Below are positions 45,888-54,998 of a stretch of 64,000 nucleotides of DNA, piece after piece. The stretch is from Streptomyces sp. NBC_01454 (GTDB lineage: Bacteria > Actinomycetota > Actinomycetes > Streptomycetales > Streptomycetaceae), in contig NZ_CP109460.1 in assembly GCF_036227565.1 (NCBI RefSeq), positions 5,890,001 to 5,954,000 on the forward strand. The letters run 5' to 3'. Both the position numbers and the translations under genes were made by a program. The notes under the pieces are model-generated. The model saw only the letters and a program-made list of their open reading frames with translations, did no database searches and was not told the origin of the DNA. Within the stretch, counting starts at the first letter, position 1. Every line of letters begins with the position of its first letter.

Positions 45888-46916
45888 TCAGGTCGCCTGG
45901 GCCTGGGTGTAGAGGTTCTTCGCGTCGTCGCCGAAGTACGGGCCGAACATGGTGTGGGCCCAGAACTGGTAGCCGAAGCTGTTCACCGAGGACTGCAGAC
46001 CGGTGCCGGTCTTCTCGTCGAACGAGGTGAACCAGGGGCCGCCGCTGGAGCCACCGGTCATGTTGCAGCCCAGGCCGTGGTCGCCGGAGAACAGCGGGTC
46101 CTTGAAGGTGGTGCCACTGCAGTAGATGAGCTTGCTGCCGTCGTACGGGGCGGCCGCGGGGAAGCCGAAGGCGTACATCGCCTTGCTGTAGCCGGAGTTG
46201 AAGGACAGGCCCTGGCCGCCGACGACGTCGGTCAGCTTCTTGCCGTCGAGCGGGGCCACGACCGCGGCCCCGACGTCGTAGTTGATGTCCTCGCTCGCCG
46301 TCCACTGCGGGGTGGAGAGCGTCTTGGTGGCCGCCCACTTGCCGTACGGGGCCTGGCCGTCGTGGTAGCCCGGGACGAAGACCCAGTCGGTGTGCCAGAC
46401 GCCGCCGAGCTTCACACAGTGCCCCGCGGTGACCACGGTGCTCTTGTTGCCGCTGGTCACCGCGTCGCCGGAGCAGGCGGCCGTGCGGCCCTGGTAGGTG
46501 AAGAACACCCGGCCGGTGGTCTTGGTGATCGCGCCGCCGCCGGTCCACGGTCCGCCGGCCTCGGGGAGGGCGCCGGGGCGGGCGGATGCCTTCGGGGGCC
46601 GGGGGAGGGTGGGTGCCACCGTGAGCGGGGCGCTGTGCCGGACCGCGGCGGTGGGCCGCTGCGCGGGCGTGGCGAGGTCGAGGGGCTCGGCGGCGCGCAT
46701 CCGGTCCGCGGTCCAGAAGGCGTCGAGGGCGGACTGCGGGGCGGGTGAGCGGTGGGCGGGGCGCGTGCCGGCGGCGCCGGCCGGGGCGACGGGGAGCAGC
46801 AGGGCGAGCAGCGTACCGGCGGCCGTCAAGGCGCCCAGGGCGGCCCGGGATCTGCGCACGGGGTGCGGCGCCGGTATGCCGTGAACTGCCGCTGTGCCAC
46901 GTACGGTTCGTCTCAC
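45888..46916 (-). CDS. secreted trypsin-like serine protease
   Basis: A 342-residue protein with a signal peptide (RRSRAALGALTAAGTLLALLLPVAPAGAA) and an S1/V8-like domain: His in VVTAGHCVKLGG, Asp in the NYDVGAAVVAP segment, Ser in GCNMTGGSSGGPW. GTG at 46916 has AGAAGGAG upstream and is preferred over the frame opening at 47027. It converges with the S53 peptidase gene; both products would attack proteins outside the cell. Confidence 0.92.
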   Translation of the reverse strand: MRRTVRGTAAVHGIPAPHPVRRSRAALGALTAAGTLLALLLPVAPAGAAGTRPAHRSPAPQSALDAFWTADRMRAAEPLDLATPAQRPTAAVRHSAPLTVAPTLPRPPKASARPGALPEAGGPWTGGGAITKTTGRVFFTYQGRTAACSGDAVTSGNKSTVVTAGHCVKLGGVWHTDWVFVPGYHDGQAPYGKWAATKTLSTPQWTASEDINYDVGAAVVAPLDGKKLTDVVGGQGLSFNSGYSKAMYAFGFPAAAPYDGSKLIYCSGTTFKDPLFSGDHGLGCNMTGGSSGGPWFTSFDEKTGTGLQSSVNSFGYQFWAHTMFGPYFGDDAKNLYTQAQAT

Positions 46917-47129
46917 GCGTAACTCCTTCTGCGGGGGCCGCGCGGCAGCTGCGCGCGGCCGTGGGGGACGAGCCGCGCGAGGGCGGCCCGGCAGACGAGC
47001 GGTGCGGATCCGGGGTAAGGGTGCCACTGGAGACGGCAGGAGGGCAGGGGTCGTACGCGGATTCGGCGCCCGGACCGGCGCGGTGGCTCAACTTCGCCCG
47101 GAGCCCGCCGGTCCTGACCGAAAAGTGCC

Positions 47130-48065
47130 TCAACCCCGCCCGATGTAGGGCATGTTCGTGGCCATCACGGTGGCGAACTGCACATTGGCCTCCAGCGGCA
47201 GCGCCGCCATGTGGACGACCGTGCGGGCGACATCCGCCGCGTCCATCACCGGCTCGACCGCCGGCACGCCGTTGGCCTGCGGGATGCCGGTCTGCATCCG
47301 GCCGGTCATCTCGGTCGCCGCGTTGCCGATGTCGAGCTGTCCGCAGGCGATGCCGTACGGACGGCCGTCCAGGGAGAGCGACTTGGTCAGCCCGGTGACC
47401 GCGTGCTTGGTGGCGGTGTACGCGATGGAGTCCGGGCGCGGGGTGTGGGCGGAGAGGGAGCCGTTGTTGATGATCCGGCCGCCCTGCGGCTCCTGGGTCT
47501 TCATGGCGCGGAAGGCGGCCTGGGCGCACAGGAACGCGCCGGTGAGGTTGGTGTCCACCACCGTGCGCCAGTCCTCGTAGGCCAGCTCGTCGAGCGGCAC
47601 CGCCGGGCCGAAGGTCCCCGCGTTGTTGAAGAGCAGATCGACCCGGCTGAACCGTTCGAGGACCGCGCCGAAGAGGGCATCGACCTGGTCGGGGCGGGTG
47701 ACATCGGTCGGCACCGTCATCATCGCGGGGCTCTCGGGGGCCGTCAGGCCCACCAGCCGGGCGGTGTCCGCCAGGGCCTCGGCGCGCCGGCCGGCCAGCA
47801 CCACCGTCCAGTCGGCCTCGGACAGCGCGTGGGCGACCGCCCGTCCGATGCCGGATCCGGCGCCGGTGACCACCGCGATCTTCCGGGGTGCCGCCTCGCT
47901 CCGCAGGGCGTCCCGGGGCACCGGCTCCGTCTGTACGTGCTGTCCGGCCCGCGAGGACGGGGCGGGCAGCGTGGGCCGGTGCGCGGTCGCCGTTCCGCCG
48001 ACCTGCCCCGCCCGTGCCGTCGGGGTCGCCTGCGGTGCCCGTGCCCGTGGTGTGTTGTGTGCCAT
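47130..48065 (-). CDS. SDR-family oxidoreductase
   Basis: A 311-residue short-chain dehydrogenase: [29 protein letters not shown], Ser in [10 protein letters not shown] and Tyr-x3-Lys in YTATKHAV. The first ~60 residues (Ala/Thr/Pro/Gln-rich) do not belong to the fold; a start nearer the Rossmann strand is possible. Near the C-terminus [39 protein letters not shown] is typical of YdfG-like SDRs. Substrate unknown. Confidence 0.88.
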   Translation of the reverse strand: MAHNTPRARAPQATPTARAGQVGGTATAHRPTLPAPSSRAGQHVQTEPVPRDALRSEAAPRKIAVVTGAGSGIGRAVAHALSEADWTVVLAGRRAEALADTARLVGLTAPESPAMMTVPTDVTRPDQVDALFGAVLERFSRVDLLFNNAGTFGPAVPLDELAYEDWRTVVDTNLTGAFLCAQAAFRAMKTQEPQGGRIINNGSLSAHTPRPDSIAYTATKHAVTGLTKSLSLDGRPYGIACGQLDIGNAATEMTGRMQTGIPQANGVPAVEPVMDAADVARTVVHMAALPLEANVQFATVMATNMPYIGRG

Positions 48066-48117
48066 GGCGGCAGCGTAAACGGCCGGCCGGCGGCGCACGG
48101 GGTGACGCCGCGGCAAC

Positions 48118-48668
48118 TCGGCCCGCGGTGTGGAAGCGCGCCAGGACCGCCGCCTTCGTCGCGGTGAACTCCTCCTCGGTGAGAACGCCGTCGCGGCGCA
48201 GCTCGCCCAGTTCGCGCAGCCGGCGCAGCAGCGTGTCGTGGTCGTCGTCCACTGCGGGCGCCGCCGCGCCGGGCGGGGCGAGTGCCGCGGGAGCTCCCGC
48301 CGCCGGGGTCTCCCCCGGCGCCTTGCCCGGACGGGGGAGCGGCACACCGGCCGACGGGTGCGGCAGCCGCACCGCGACCGCGGCCGCCGGCAGCGCGGTC
48401 GTGCCGCTCTGCCGTACGGCGTCGACGAAGTACGCGGCGACGTCGACCCGTCCGGGGTCCACCGTCACCTGGTACGGGTTGGCGTCGTCCGGAAGGCTGC
48501 CGCCGGCGACCTGCAACAGCGGGTCCGCGCCCGCCCGCCCGCAGTCGCAGCCGCAGCCGGCCGCCCTTGCGGGCCGGTTCGTGGGAGATCTTGGCCACGG
48601 CGGCCAGCGGCACCGTGAACTCCCCCCTGTCCTGGCGCAGTTTGTGCACCCCGCGCTCGCGCCCCGGC
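48118..48668 (-). pseudogene. decayed DUF4429/SHOCT protein gene
   Basis: The N-terminal part reads ERGVHKLRQDRGEFTVPLAAVAKISHEPARKGGRLRLRLRAG, clearly DUF4429. At 48529-48540 a GCCC tetramer is present three times; two copies would keep the frame and give ADPLLQVAGGSLPDDANPYQ. Past the shift the frame continues DUF4429 and then a SHOCT domain ([32 protein letters not shown]). The usual N-terminal start region is unrecognisable, and no stop follows the SHOCT end for more than 2 kb. Three defects argue for a pseudogene rather than one sequencing error. Confidence 0.8.
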
Positions 48669-48792
48669 CCGGCCGTTGGTCCTAGGACCGGCGGACGCCC
48701 GACTTCCGCCCAAGGGAGGGGTCCGGAACCGGCCGTACGCCTTCCCGCGCGTGCCACCATGGTGCAGCCCTCGAAGACTTGTGGAGAGACCC

Positions 48793-50115
48793 ATGACGGA
48801 GCCCGGCCCCGATACGGCCGAGACCAAGGATGTGCCCGCAATAGCCGAGCGGGCCGCGCCGGCAGCACCCGCCGCGGCCCGCCGCACCAGTCTCCTCGTC
48901 ACCCTCGTCCTCGGTGGACTCACGGCGGTCCCGCCGCTCTCCATGGACATGTATCTGCCGGCGCTGCCGCAGGTGACCGCCGCCCTGCACAGCCCGGCCG
49001 CCACCGTCCAGCTCACCCTCACCACCTGTCTGGCGGGCATGGCTCTGGGCCAGATGATCGTCGGCCCGATGAGCGACAAGTGGGGCCGCCGGCGCCCGCT
49101 GCTGGCCGGCATGGTGATCTACGTCCTGGCGACCGCCCTGTGCGCCGTGGCCACCAACGCCGAAGTCCTCATCGCCTTCCGCCTGTTGCAGGGGCTGGCC
49201 GGCGCGGCGGGCATCGTCATCGCGCGGGCCGTGGTCCGCGATCTGTACGACGGCGTCGCGATGGCCCGCTTCTTCTCCACCCTGATGCTGATCTCCGGCG
49301 TGGCACCGGTCGTCGCGCCCCTCATCGGCGGCCAGATCCTCCGGATCACCGACTGGCGCGGCGTCTTCGTTGTCCTCACCGCCGTCGGGGTGGCGCTCAC
49401 CCTCCTCGTCTGGCGCCGGCTGCAGGAGACCCTCCCGCCGGAGCGCCGGCACCCCGGCGGCCTCGGCGCGGCCCTGCGGACCATGCGCGATCTGCTCGCC
49501 GACCGGGTCTTCGCCGGCTACCTCCTGGTCGGCGCCTTCGCCTTCGCCGCCCTCTTCGCCTACATCTCCGCCTCGCCGTTCGTCGTCCAGGAGATCTACG
49601 GCGCCTCCCCGCAGACCTTCAGCCTGCTCTTCGGCCTCAACTCCGTCGGGCTGGTGGCGGTCGGCCAGATCAACGGCAAGCTCCTGGTCGGCCGGGTCCG
49701 CCTCGACACCGTGCTGGGCACCGGACTGGCCGTGGTCGCGCTCGCCGCGGCCGCGCTCCTCGCGATGTCCTCGGGCGTATTCGGCCACGTCGGCCTGGTC
49801 CCGATGGCCGCCGGCCTCTTCGTCCTCATGGCCGCGATGGGCCTGGTGATGCCGAGCACCAACACCCAGGCGCTGCTGCGCACCCCGCACGCGGCCGGTT
49901 CCGCCTCCGCGCTGCTGGGCACCTCCACCTTCCTCCTCGGCTCGGTGGCCTCCCCGCTGGTGGGCATCGCGGGGGAGCGGACGGCCGTACCGATGGCGCT
50001 CGTACAGCTCTCGTGCGCCGTATTGGCGCTCGTCAGCTTCCTGGGACTGTGCCGCCCGTGGCAGCGTAGGGGGGAGAGCACCGCGAGCACGTCCGGCGAG
50101 AGGACCAGGCTCTGA
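48793..50115 (+). CDS. Bcr/CflA-type multidrug efflux MFS transporter
   Basis: A 440-residue 12-TM drug:proton antiporter. It has the DHA1 Bcr/CflA signature (PPLSMDMYLPALPQVTAALHS), motif A GQMIVGPMSDKWGRRRPLLAG, RLLQGLAGAAGIVIARAVVRDLYDG, and LISGVAPVVAPLIGGQI. ATG at 48793, GGAGAG upstream. The following hydrolase gene begins inside its stop codon, so the two are cotranscribed. Confidence 0.94.
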   Translation: MTEPGPDTAETKDVPAIAERAAPAAPAAARRTSLLVTLVLGGLTAVPPLSMDMYLPALPQVTAALHSPAATVQLTLTTCLAGMALGQMIVGPMSDKWGRRRPLLAGMVIYVLATALCAVATNAEVLIAFRLLQGLAGAAGIVIARAVVRDLYDGVAMARFFSTLMLISGVAPVVAPLIGGQILRITDWRGVFVVLTAVGVALTLLVWRRLQETLPPERRHPGGLGAALRTMRDLLADRVFAGYLLVGAFAFAALFAYISASPFVVQEIYGASPQTFSLLFGLNSVGLVAVGQINGKLLVGRVRLDTVLGTGLAVVALAAAALLAMSSGVFGHVGLVPMAAGLFVLMAAMGLVMPSTNTQALLRTPHAAGSASALLGTSTFLLGSVASPLVGIAGERTAVPMALVQLSCAVLALVSFLGLCRPWQRRGESTASTSGERTRL

Positions 50116-51248
50116 ACGCACCGAGACTCACCTATGGCACACCGGCCCGGGCGGGGCTCGACCCGGCCTGGGTCGAACGGCTGGTCCGCGGGGTGCAGGC
50201 GCTGCCCGAGGGCCGCCCGCCCTGGTGCCCCGGCGTGGTGCTGCTGGCCGGCCGCGGCCCGCTCGTCGTCGCCGAGGCCGCCGCGGGCTGGGCGCTGCGC
50301 TACCGGGCCTACGACCCCGAGCGGGACCGCGGCATCGACCTGCCGCGCGACCTGTGGGAGCCGATGCGGGTCGGCACCGTCTTCGACCTGGCCTCGCTCA
50401 GCAAGCTCTTCACCGCCGTCGCCGCGCTCCAGCAGATCGAACGCGGCCGGCTGGCCCTCGACGACGAGGTACGGGCCGACCTGCCCGCCTTCGTCCCCGG
50501 CCTCACCGTCCGGCAGCTGCTGACCCACACCTCGGGGCTCGCCCCCGAGCTGCCGTTCCACGACCACCGCGGCCGCGCCGCCCAACTCGCGCTCCTGTGG
50601 GCGCAGGCGGCGTCCCCCAGCGGCCGCCCCGGCACCGGCCACCGCTACTCCGACCTCAACCTCATCGCCCTCCAGCTCGTCCTGGAGCACCGCACCGGGC
50701 AGCGGCTGGACGCCCTGGTCCACGAGGGCATCACCGGCCCGCTGGGCATGACCAGCACCTCCTACGGCCCGCTGGCACCGCAGGGCGTGGCCGCCACCGA
50801 GGACCAGCGGCGGCCCTGGGCCAAGGCGGACCGCGGGATGGTCCGCGGCGAGGTGCACGACGAGAACGCCTGGGCACTGGGCGGCGTGGCCGGTCACGCG
50901 GGCCTCTTCGCCACCGCCCAGGACCTGGCAGTGCTGTGCCGCACCCTGCTCAACGGCGGCACCTACGGCACCAGCCGCATCCTCGGTCCGGACGCGGTCG
51001 CCGCCCTGCTCGACCCGCCCGGCCTCGGCTTCGGCGTCGACCAGCCGTATTTCATGGGCGAGTTGGCGGGCCACGGCGCGGCCGGCCACACCGGCTTCAC
51101 CGGCACCAGCCTGGTTATCGACCGCGCCACCGACACCTTTTTGATCCTGCTCGCCAACACCGTCCACCCCCGCCGCCGCAACGGCGGCAGCGCGCCGCGC
51201 GCCGCGGCCGCCACCCGGCTGGCCCGCGCGGTGGCCTGCGGCGCCTGA
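50112..51248 (+). CDS. serine hydrolase, beta-lactamase fold
   Basis: A 378-residue class C beta-lactamase-like serine hydrolase. It has SLSK (S-x-x-K) in FDLASLSKLFTAVA near residue 100, Y-x-N equivalent YSDLN in HRYSDLNLIALQ, and HTGFTGTS as the third motif. The family includes esterases and D-aminopeptidases. GTG at 50193 would cut conserved residues (LTYGTPARAGLDPAWVERLV), so CTG at 50112, overlapping the MFS stop as CTGA, is preferred. No signal peptide. Confidence 0.88.
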   Translation: MNAPRLTYGTPARAGLDPAWVERLVRGVQALPEGRPPWCPGVVLLAGRGPLVVAEAAAGWALRYRAYDPERDRGIDLPRDLWEPMRVGTVFDLASLSKLFTAVAALQQIERGRLALDDEVRADLPAFVPGLTVRQLLTHTSGLAPELPFHDHRGRAAQLALLWAQAASPSGRPGTGHRYSDLNLIALQLVLEHRTGQRLDALVHEGITGPLGMTSTSYGPLAPQGVAATEDQRRPWAKADRGMVRGEVHDENAWALGGVAGHAGLFATAQDLAVLCRTLLNGGTYGTSRILGPDAVAALLDPPGLGFGVDQPYFMGELAGHGAAGHTGFTGTSLVIDRATDTFLILLANTVHPRRRNGGSAPRAAAATRLARAVACGA

Positions 51249-51313
51249 GCGGCGGGGCAGCCGGGACAGCCGGGACAGCCGGGCAGTCAGCGGCGCACCG
51301 TAGAATTTCCGCC

Positions 51314-52270
51314 ATGCACGAGGAACTGCGCGCCGCGCTGGCGGGCCTGCTCGACGGCCTGCCGCCCACCCAGGCCGCGCAGGCGGTGGACCGTCTGATC
51401 AGCAACTACCGGGGCCGCACCCCCACCGACGCCCCGGTCCTGCGGGACCGCGCCGATGTCGCCGCGTACGCCGCCTACCGCATGCCGGCCACCTTCGAGG
51501 CCGTACGCGCCGCCCTGGCCGCCTTCGCCGCCCGCGTCCCCGACTGGTCCCCGGCCACCCATCTGGACATCGGCGGCGGCACCGGCGCCGCCACCTGGGC
51601 CACCGCCGCCACCTGGGACGGCCCGCGCAGCACCGTCCTGGACTGGGCCCAGCCCGCCCTCGACCTGGGCCGGGAGCTCGCCGACGGTGTCCTGCCCGAC
51701 ACCCGCTGGCAGCGCGGGACGATCGGCGACGGCCTCACCGTCCCGCCCGGCACGGACCTGGTCACCGTCTCCTACGTCCTGGGCGAACTCCGCCCCGAGG
51801 ACCGCCGCGCCGTCGTCGCCGCCGCGGCCACCGCCCGCGCCGTCGTCCTCATCGAGCCCGGCACCCCCGACGGCTACCTCCGCATCCGCGAGGCCCGCAC
51901 CCAGCTCACCGACGCCGGCCTGCGCATCGTCGCCCCCTGCCCGCACGGTGACACCTGCCCCATCGTCCCCGGGGAGGACTGGTGCCACTTCGCCGCCCGG
52001 GTCAGCCGCTCCTCCCTCCACCGCCAGGTCAAGGGCGGCTCTCTGCCGTACGAGGACGAGAAGTTCAGCTACGTCGCCGCCACCACCCTCGACGCCACGC
52101 CCGCCCCCGCCCGCGTCACCCGCAAGCCCCAACTCCGCAAGGGCCAGGTCCTCCTGGACCTGTGCACCACGGACGGCCTCCACCGCACCACGGTCACCAA
52201 ACGCCACGGCACCGACTACCGCCAGGCCCGCAACACCTCCTGGGGCGACACCTGGCCCCCACACCCCTGA
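51314..52270 (+). CDS. Rsm22-type ribosomal small-subunit methyltransferase-like protein
   Basis: A 318-residue protein of the Rsm22 family, linked to small-subunit assembly in mitochondria and bacteria. SAM-fold motifs are HLDIGGGTGAATWA and VLDWAQPALDLG; VSYVLGEL and VVLIEPGTPDGYLRIREAR follow. Cysteines in CPHGDTCPIVPGEDWCHF match the Fe-S/zinc cluster of the family. ATG at 51314. Confidence 0.9.
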   Translation: MHEELRAALAGLLDGLPPTQAAQAVDRLISNYRGRTPTDAPVLRDRADVAAYAAYRMPATFEAVRAALAAFAARVPDWSPATHLDIGGGTGAATWATAATWDGPRSTVLDWAQPALDLGRELADGVLPDTRWQRGTIGDGLTVPPGTDLVTVSYVLGELRPEDRRAVVAAAATARAVVLIEPGTPDGYLRIREARTQLTDAGLRIVAPCPHGDTCPIVPGEDWCHFAARVSRSSLHRQVKGGSLPYEDEKFSYVAATTLDATPAPARVTRKPQLRKGQVLLDLCTTDGLHRTTVTKRHGTDYRQARNTSWGDTWPPHP

Positions 52271-52331
52271 GGCCCCGCACCACCAGGCCGGCCCCGTCCG
52301 CCCCTCACCCCCCCGCCCGACGCAAGAGCGA

Positions 52332-52366
52332 CGAGACACCACGTCTGGCCAAGACGATACGTCTCG
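52332..52366. promoter_or_regulatory. nested palindrome upstream of tetR-like gene
   Basis: CGAGAC (52332) and GTCTCG (52361) form outer arms; inside, CGTCT/AGACG and AGACG-ATA-CGTCT pair in further combinations. It ends 25 bp before the TetR start, where an autoregulatory operator is expected. Confidence 0.6.
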
Positions 52367-52391
52367 CCTCCCGCTGGCTAAACTCGGCCCC

Positions 52392-52988
52392 ATGGCCGAC
52401 AAAGCTCCCGACCCCTCCCGCCGCAGCGAACGCTCCCGTCGGGCGATCTTCGATGCCGCCCTCACGCTCGTCGGTGAGGTCGGCTACGACAAGCTCACGA
52501 TCGAGGGCATCGCCGCCCGGGCCGGGGTGGGCAAGCAGACGATCTACCGCTGGTGGCCCTCCAAGGCCGCCGTGCTGCTGGACGCGTTCACCGCCGGCGC
52601 CGACGAGGACTACGCCAAGGGCCTGCCGGACACCGGCGATCTGACCGCGGACCTGAAGTTCGTGCTGCGGGCGACCGCGGACCAGTTCAACGACCCGGTG
52701 TTCCAAGCCCCCTACCGCGCCCTCGCGGCGGCCGGCGCGAACGACGAGGAGCTCTCCCGCAGCTTCGTCGACCGGCTGCTGGAGCCCGGCACCCGTGTCT
52801 ACGTCGAACGGCTGCGGGCGGCGCAGGAAACCGGCGAGGTGGCCGCCGGTACCGACGTACGGGTGGCCGTCGAGATGCTGCTGAGTCCCTTCTCACAGCG
52901 CTGGCTGATGCGTACCGGCGAATTGACCCACGAGTACGTCGACACCCTTGTCGACCAGGTGCTGTGTGGCCTGCGGCCACGCGACTGA
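52392..52988 (+). CDS. TetR-family transcriptional regulator
   Basis: A 198-residue repressor: HTH in AIFDAALTLVGEVGYDKLTIEGIAARAGVGKQTIYRWWPSKAAVLLDAF, then a TetR_C_16/AefR-like ligand domain (DLTADLKFVLRATADQFNDPVFQAPYRALAAAG). The only strong operator candidate nearby is the nested palindrome upstream, so autoregulation is likely. No divergent or downstream target gene is evident. Confidence 0.92.
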   Translation: MADKAPDPSRRSERSRRAIFDAALTLVGEVGYDKLTIEGIAARAGVGKQTIYRWWPSKAAVLLDAFTAGADEDYAKGLPDTGDLTADLKFVLRATADQFNDPVFQAPYRALAAAGANDEELSRSFVDRLLEPGTRVYVERLRAAQETGEVAAGTDVRVAVEMLLSPFSQRWLMRTGELTHEYVDTLVDQVLCGLRPRD

Positions 52989-53150
52989 ACACACCTCCCG
53001 GACGCCGCCGACGGCAGTGAACCGTCGCCGATGACCCGAATTGCCGGTATTGGCCTCCCTTTCGTTCACCCCGGATCCGCACACCGGTCACCCGAGGCGC
53101 AGGATGGTGGCAGCATTGATCCCAGACCACCGCTCGAAGTGAGGGGATAG

Positions 53151-53894
53151 ATGGAACGCAAGAGCAGGTTCTCCCAGTGGCTGCGCCGGCCGAAGAGCGG
53201 ATCGGACGGCGGCGATACGGACACGGGATCAGCGGCTGCGCGCAGCCGCGAGGACCTGCTGCTGGCGGCGGCCGACGCGGGCTTCCCGGTGGCCCCGGCC
53301 GCGCATCCCTCCGGCTACGGCTGTTCCTGTGAACGCGTCGGCTGTCCCACCCCCGGCCGCCACCCCATCTCCTTCGGCTGGCAGACCGTCGCCACCACCG
53401 ACCGCGACAAGGTCGCCGCCTGGGTCCGCACCCTCCCGCAGGCCAACTTCGTCACCGCCACCGGCATCACCCACGACGTCCTGGACGTCCCCGTCGAGGC
53501 GGGCCGCAGCGCCCTGGGACGGCTGGACGCGGCGGGCATCGACGTCGGACCGATCACCCTCAGCGGCGCCGGCTTCAACGGCCGGATGCTCTTCTTCACC
53601 GCCACCCGCGGCACCCCGGACGACGAGGACGAGTGGTGGCCCTGTGAGCTGGACTGCCACCCCGAGACCATGGACGAGCACCCGGGGCTGCGCTGGCACT
53701 GCCGCGGCAGCTATGTGCTGCTGCCGCCCTCGACGCTGCCCGGCGAGCAGCCCGCGGTGAGCTGGCTGCGCGGCCCGGAGCTGACGCTGCCCGACCCGCT
53801 GACGCTGCTGGAGTCGCTCACCGACGCCTGCGCCGCGTTCAACGACCGCGAGCCCCACCACCACGAGGCTGTGGCCTGGCCGATCGCCCGCTGA
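53151..53894 (+). CDS. bifunctional DNA primase/polymerase-domain protein
   Basis: A 247-residue protein with the prim-pol N-terminal domain: FPVAPAAHPSGYGCSCERVGCPTPGRHPISFGWQTVATTDRDKVAAW, VLDVPVEAG (metal-site strand; the canonical Asp-x-Asp is here DVPVE) and WHCRGSYVLLPPS. Stand-alone short forms without a helicase domain are common in Streptomyces. The altered acidic motif makes polymerase activity doubtful. Role unknown. Confidence 0.85.
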   Translation: MERKSRFSQWLRRPKSGSDGGDTDTGSAAARSREDLLLAAADAGFPVAPAAHPSGYGCSCERVGCPTPGRHPISFGWQTVATTDRDKVAAWVRTLPQANFVTATGITHDVLDVPVEAGRSALGRLDAAGIDVGPITLSGAGFNGRMLFFTATRGTPDDEDEWWPCELDCHPETMDEHPGLRWHCRGSYVLLPPSTLPGEQPAVSWLRGPELTLPDPLTLLESLTDACAAFNDREPHHHEAVAWPIAR

Positions 53895-53949
53895 ACGGGC
53901 CCGCCCGCCCTGCCTCCACTCCCCGCCGTCCGCGCCCTTCCGTACGCCG

Positions 53950-53980
53950 AAGGGCCGCCGGGTCACCCCGACGGCCCCTT
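53950..53980. terminator. bidirectional hairpin terminator
   Basis: GC-rich arms ending in AAGGG...CCCTT around a TCA loop, between the convergent prim-pol and lipoprotein genes. Confidence 0.65.
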
Positions 53981-54008
53981 CCGCACCGAGCGGTTTCGCG
54001 GACGACGG

Positions 54009-54998
54009 CTACAGCGGCCGGACCGCCGTCTTCGCCTCGATCCGGTTCAGCACCGCGACCTTCCCGCCGGCGCTCTTGGCCGGCACCGTCACCGTCTGGC
54101 CGGAGACGGTGGTGAAGGCCATCCGGTTGGTCTTCTTCGGCGGGCCCTCCAGGAGGCCCTTCAAGGCCCCCGACACCGTGATCGTCGCGCCGGCGAACAC
54201 CGTCTTCTGCTGGTGGTAGACGGTCGAGAAGAACACCAGCGCACCGCCGTCCTTCGTCCGCAGCGACACCGGCGGATAGGTCGCGGCGGTGTCGTCCCAC
54301 ATGATGCGGACACCGGGGCGGTTGGCGTCCTTCGCGCGCTGCGCCCGCCAGCCGTCGGTCTCCCGGCCGGGGGCGAAGGTGCTGCCCTTGCCGGTGTTGA
54401 GGTAGTCCGCGTAGCTGCGGCTCAGCTCGCCCGGGGCGACCGTCAGACCGGAGTCCGCGCCGGCCGGCACCGCCTCCGCGTAGCCGTCCCGGTCCGTCTT
54501 CAGCTCCGGCGCCTTGTTGCCCGGGAACGTCGCCAGATACACCGCGCGCCACTTCTCGTCGATGCCGTTGCGGCTGAACACCAGGAACCAGCGGGTGAAC
54601 TGACCGGCGGCGTTCTTGCGGTTGCTGGCCGCGTTCGCGACGAAGTACTTCGGCCAGCCCTTCTGCTGGGGCACCGTGAACTGCGCGTCCTTGAACTCCA
54701 GCGCCCGGAAGCCCGGGTTGCCCTGCGGCCGGACGGCGTGTGCCGCCTTTATCCCGGCCTGGTCGATGGCGAGCAGTGCGCCCCCCTCGAACGAGGGATT
54801 GAGCTGGGGGTTCAGCTGACGGTTGGCCTCGTTGAAGCCGTCGGTGAACTGCTGGAGCGCCTTGGCGCCCTCAGTCTTCGACACCGCCGGCAGCATCTCC
54901 CTCTCGCCGTGCACCGTCATGCACCCGCTGAGTATCACCAGCGCCGCCGCTGCCGACGTCAGTGTTGCGGGCACCCGGAACGGCGACCTGCGTGTCAT
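54009..54998 (-). CDS. lipoprotein downstream of efeU
   Basis: A 329-residue exported lipoprotein: signal MTRRSPFRVPATLTSAAAALVILSGC, a lipobox LSGC with Cys26. The mature part has no recognised domain; it has NAASNRKNAAGQFTRWFLVFSRNGIDEKWRAVYLATF and a beta-rich C-terminus. It is the last gene of the efeO-efeB-efeU cluster, and its first 128 bp overlap the 3' end of efeU. A role in iron uptake is inferred from position only. Confidence 0.8.
   Translation of the reverse strand: MTRRSPFRVPATLTSAAAALVILSGCMTVHGEREMLPAVSKTEGAKALQQFTDGFNEANRQLNPQLNPSFEGGALLAIDQAGIKAAHAVRPQGNPGFRALEFKDAQFTVPQQKGWPKYFVANAASNRKNAAGQFTRWFLVFSRNGIDEKWRAVYLATFPGNKAPELKTDRDGYAEAVPAGADSGLTVAPGELSRSYADYLNTGKGSTFAPGRETDGWRAQRAKDANRPGVRIMWDDTAATYPPVSLRTKDGGALVFFSTVYHQQKTVFAGATITVSGALKGLLEGPPKKTNRMAFTTVSGQTVTVPAKSAGGKVAVLNRIEAKTAVRPL

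Noticed and set aside
45505..48516. 1,003-codon open frame on the minus strand
   Set aside because: It runs antisense or out of frame through the protease and SDR genes; only its first ~130 codons match a family (DUF4429/SHOCT remnant). Long stop-free shadows are normal at this G+C.
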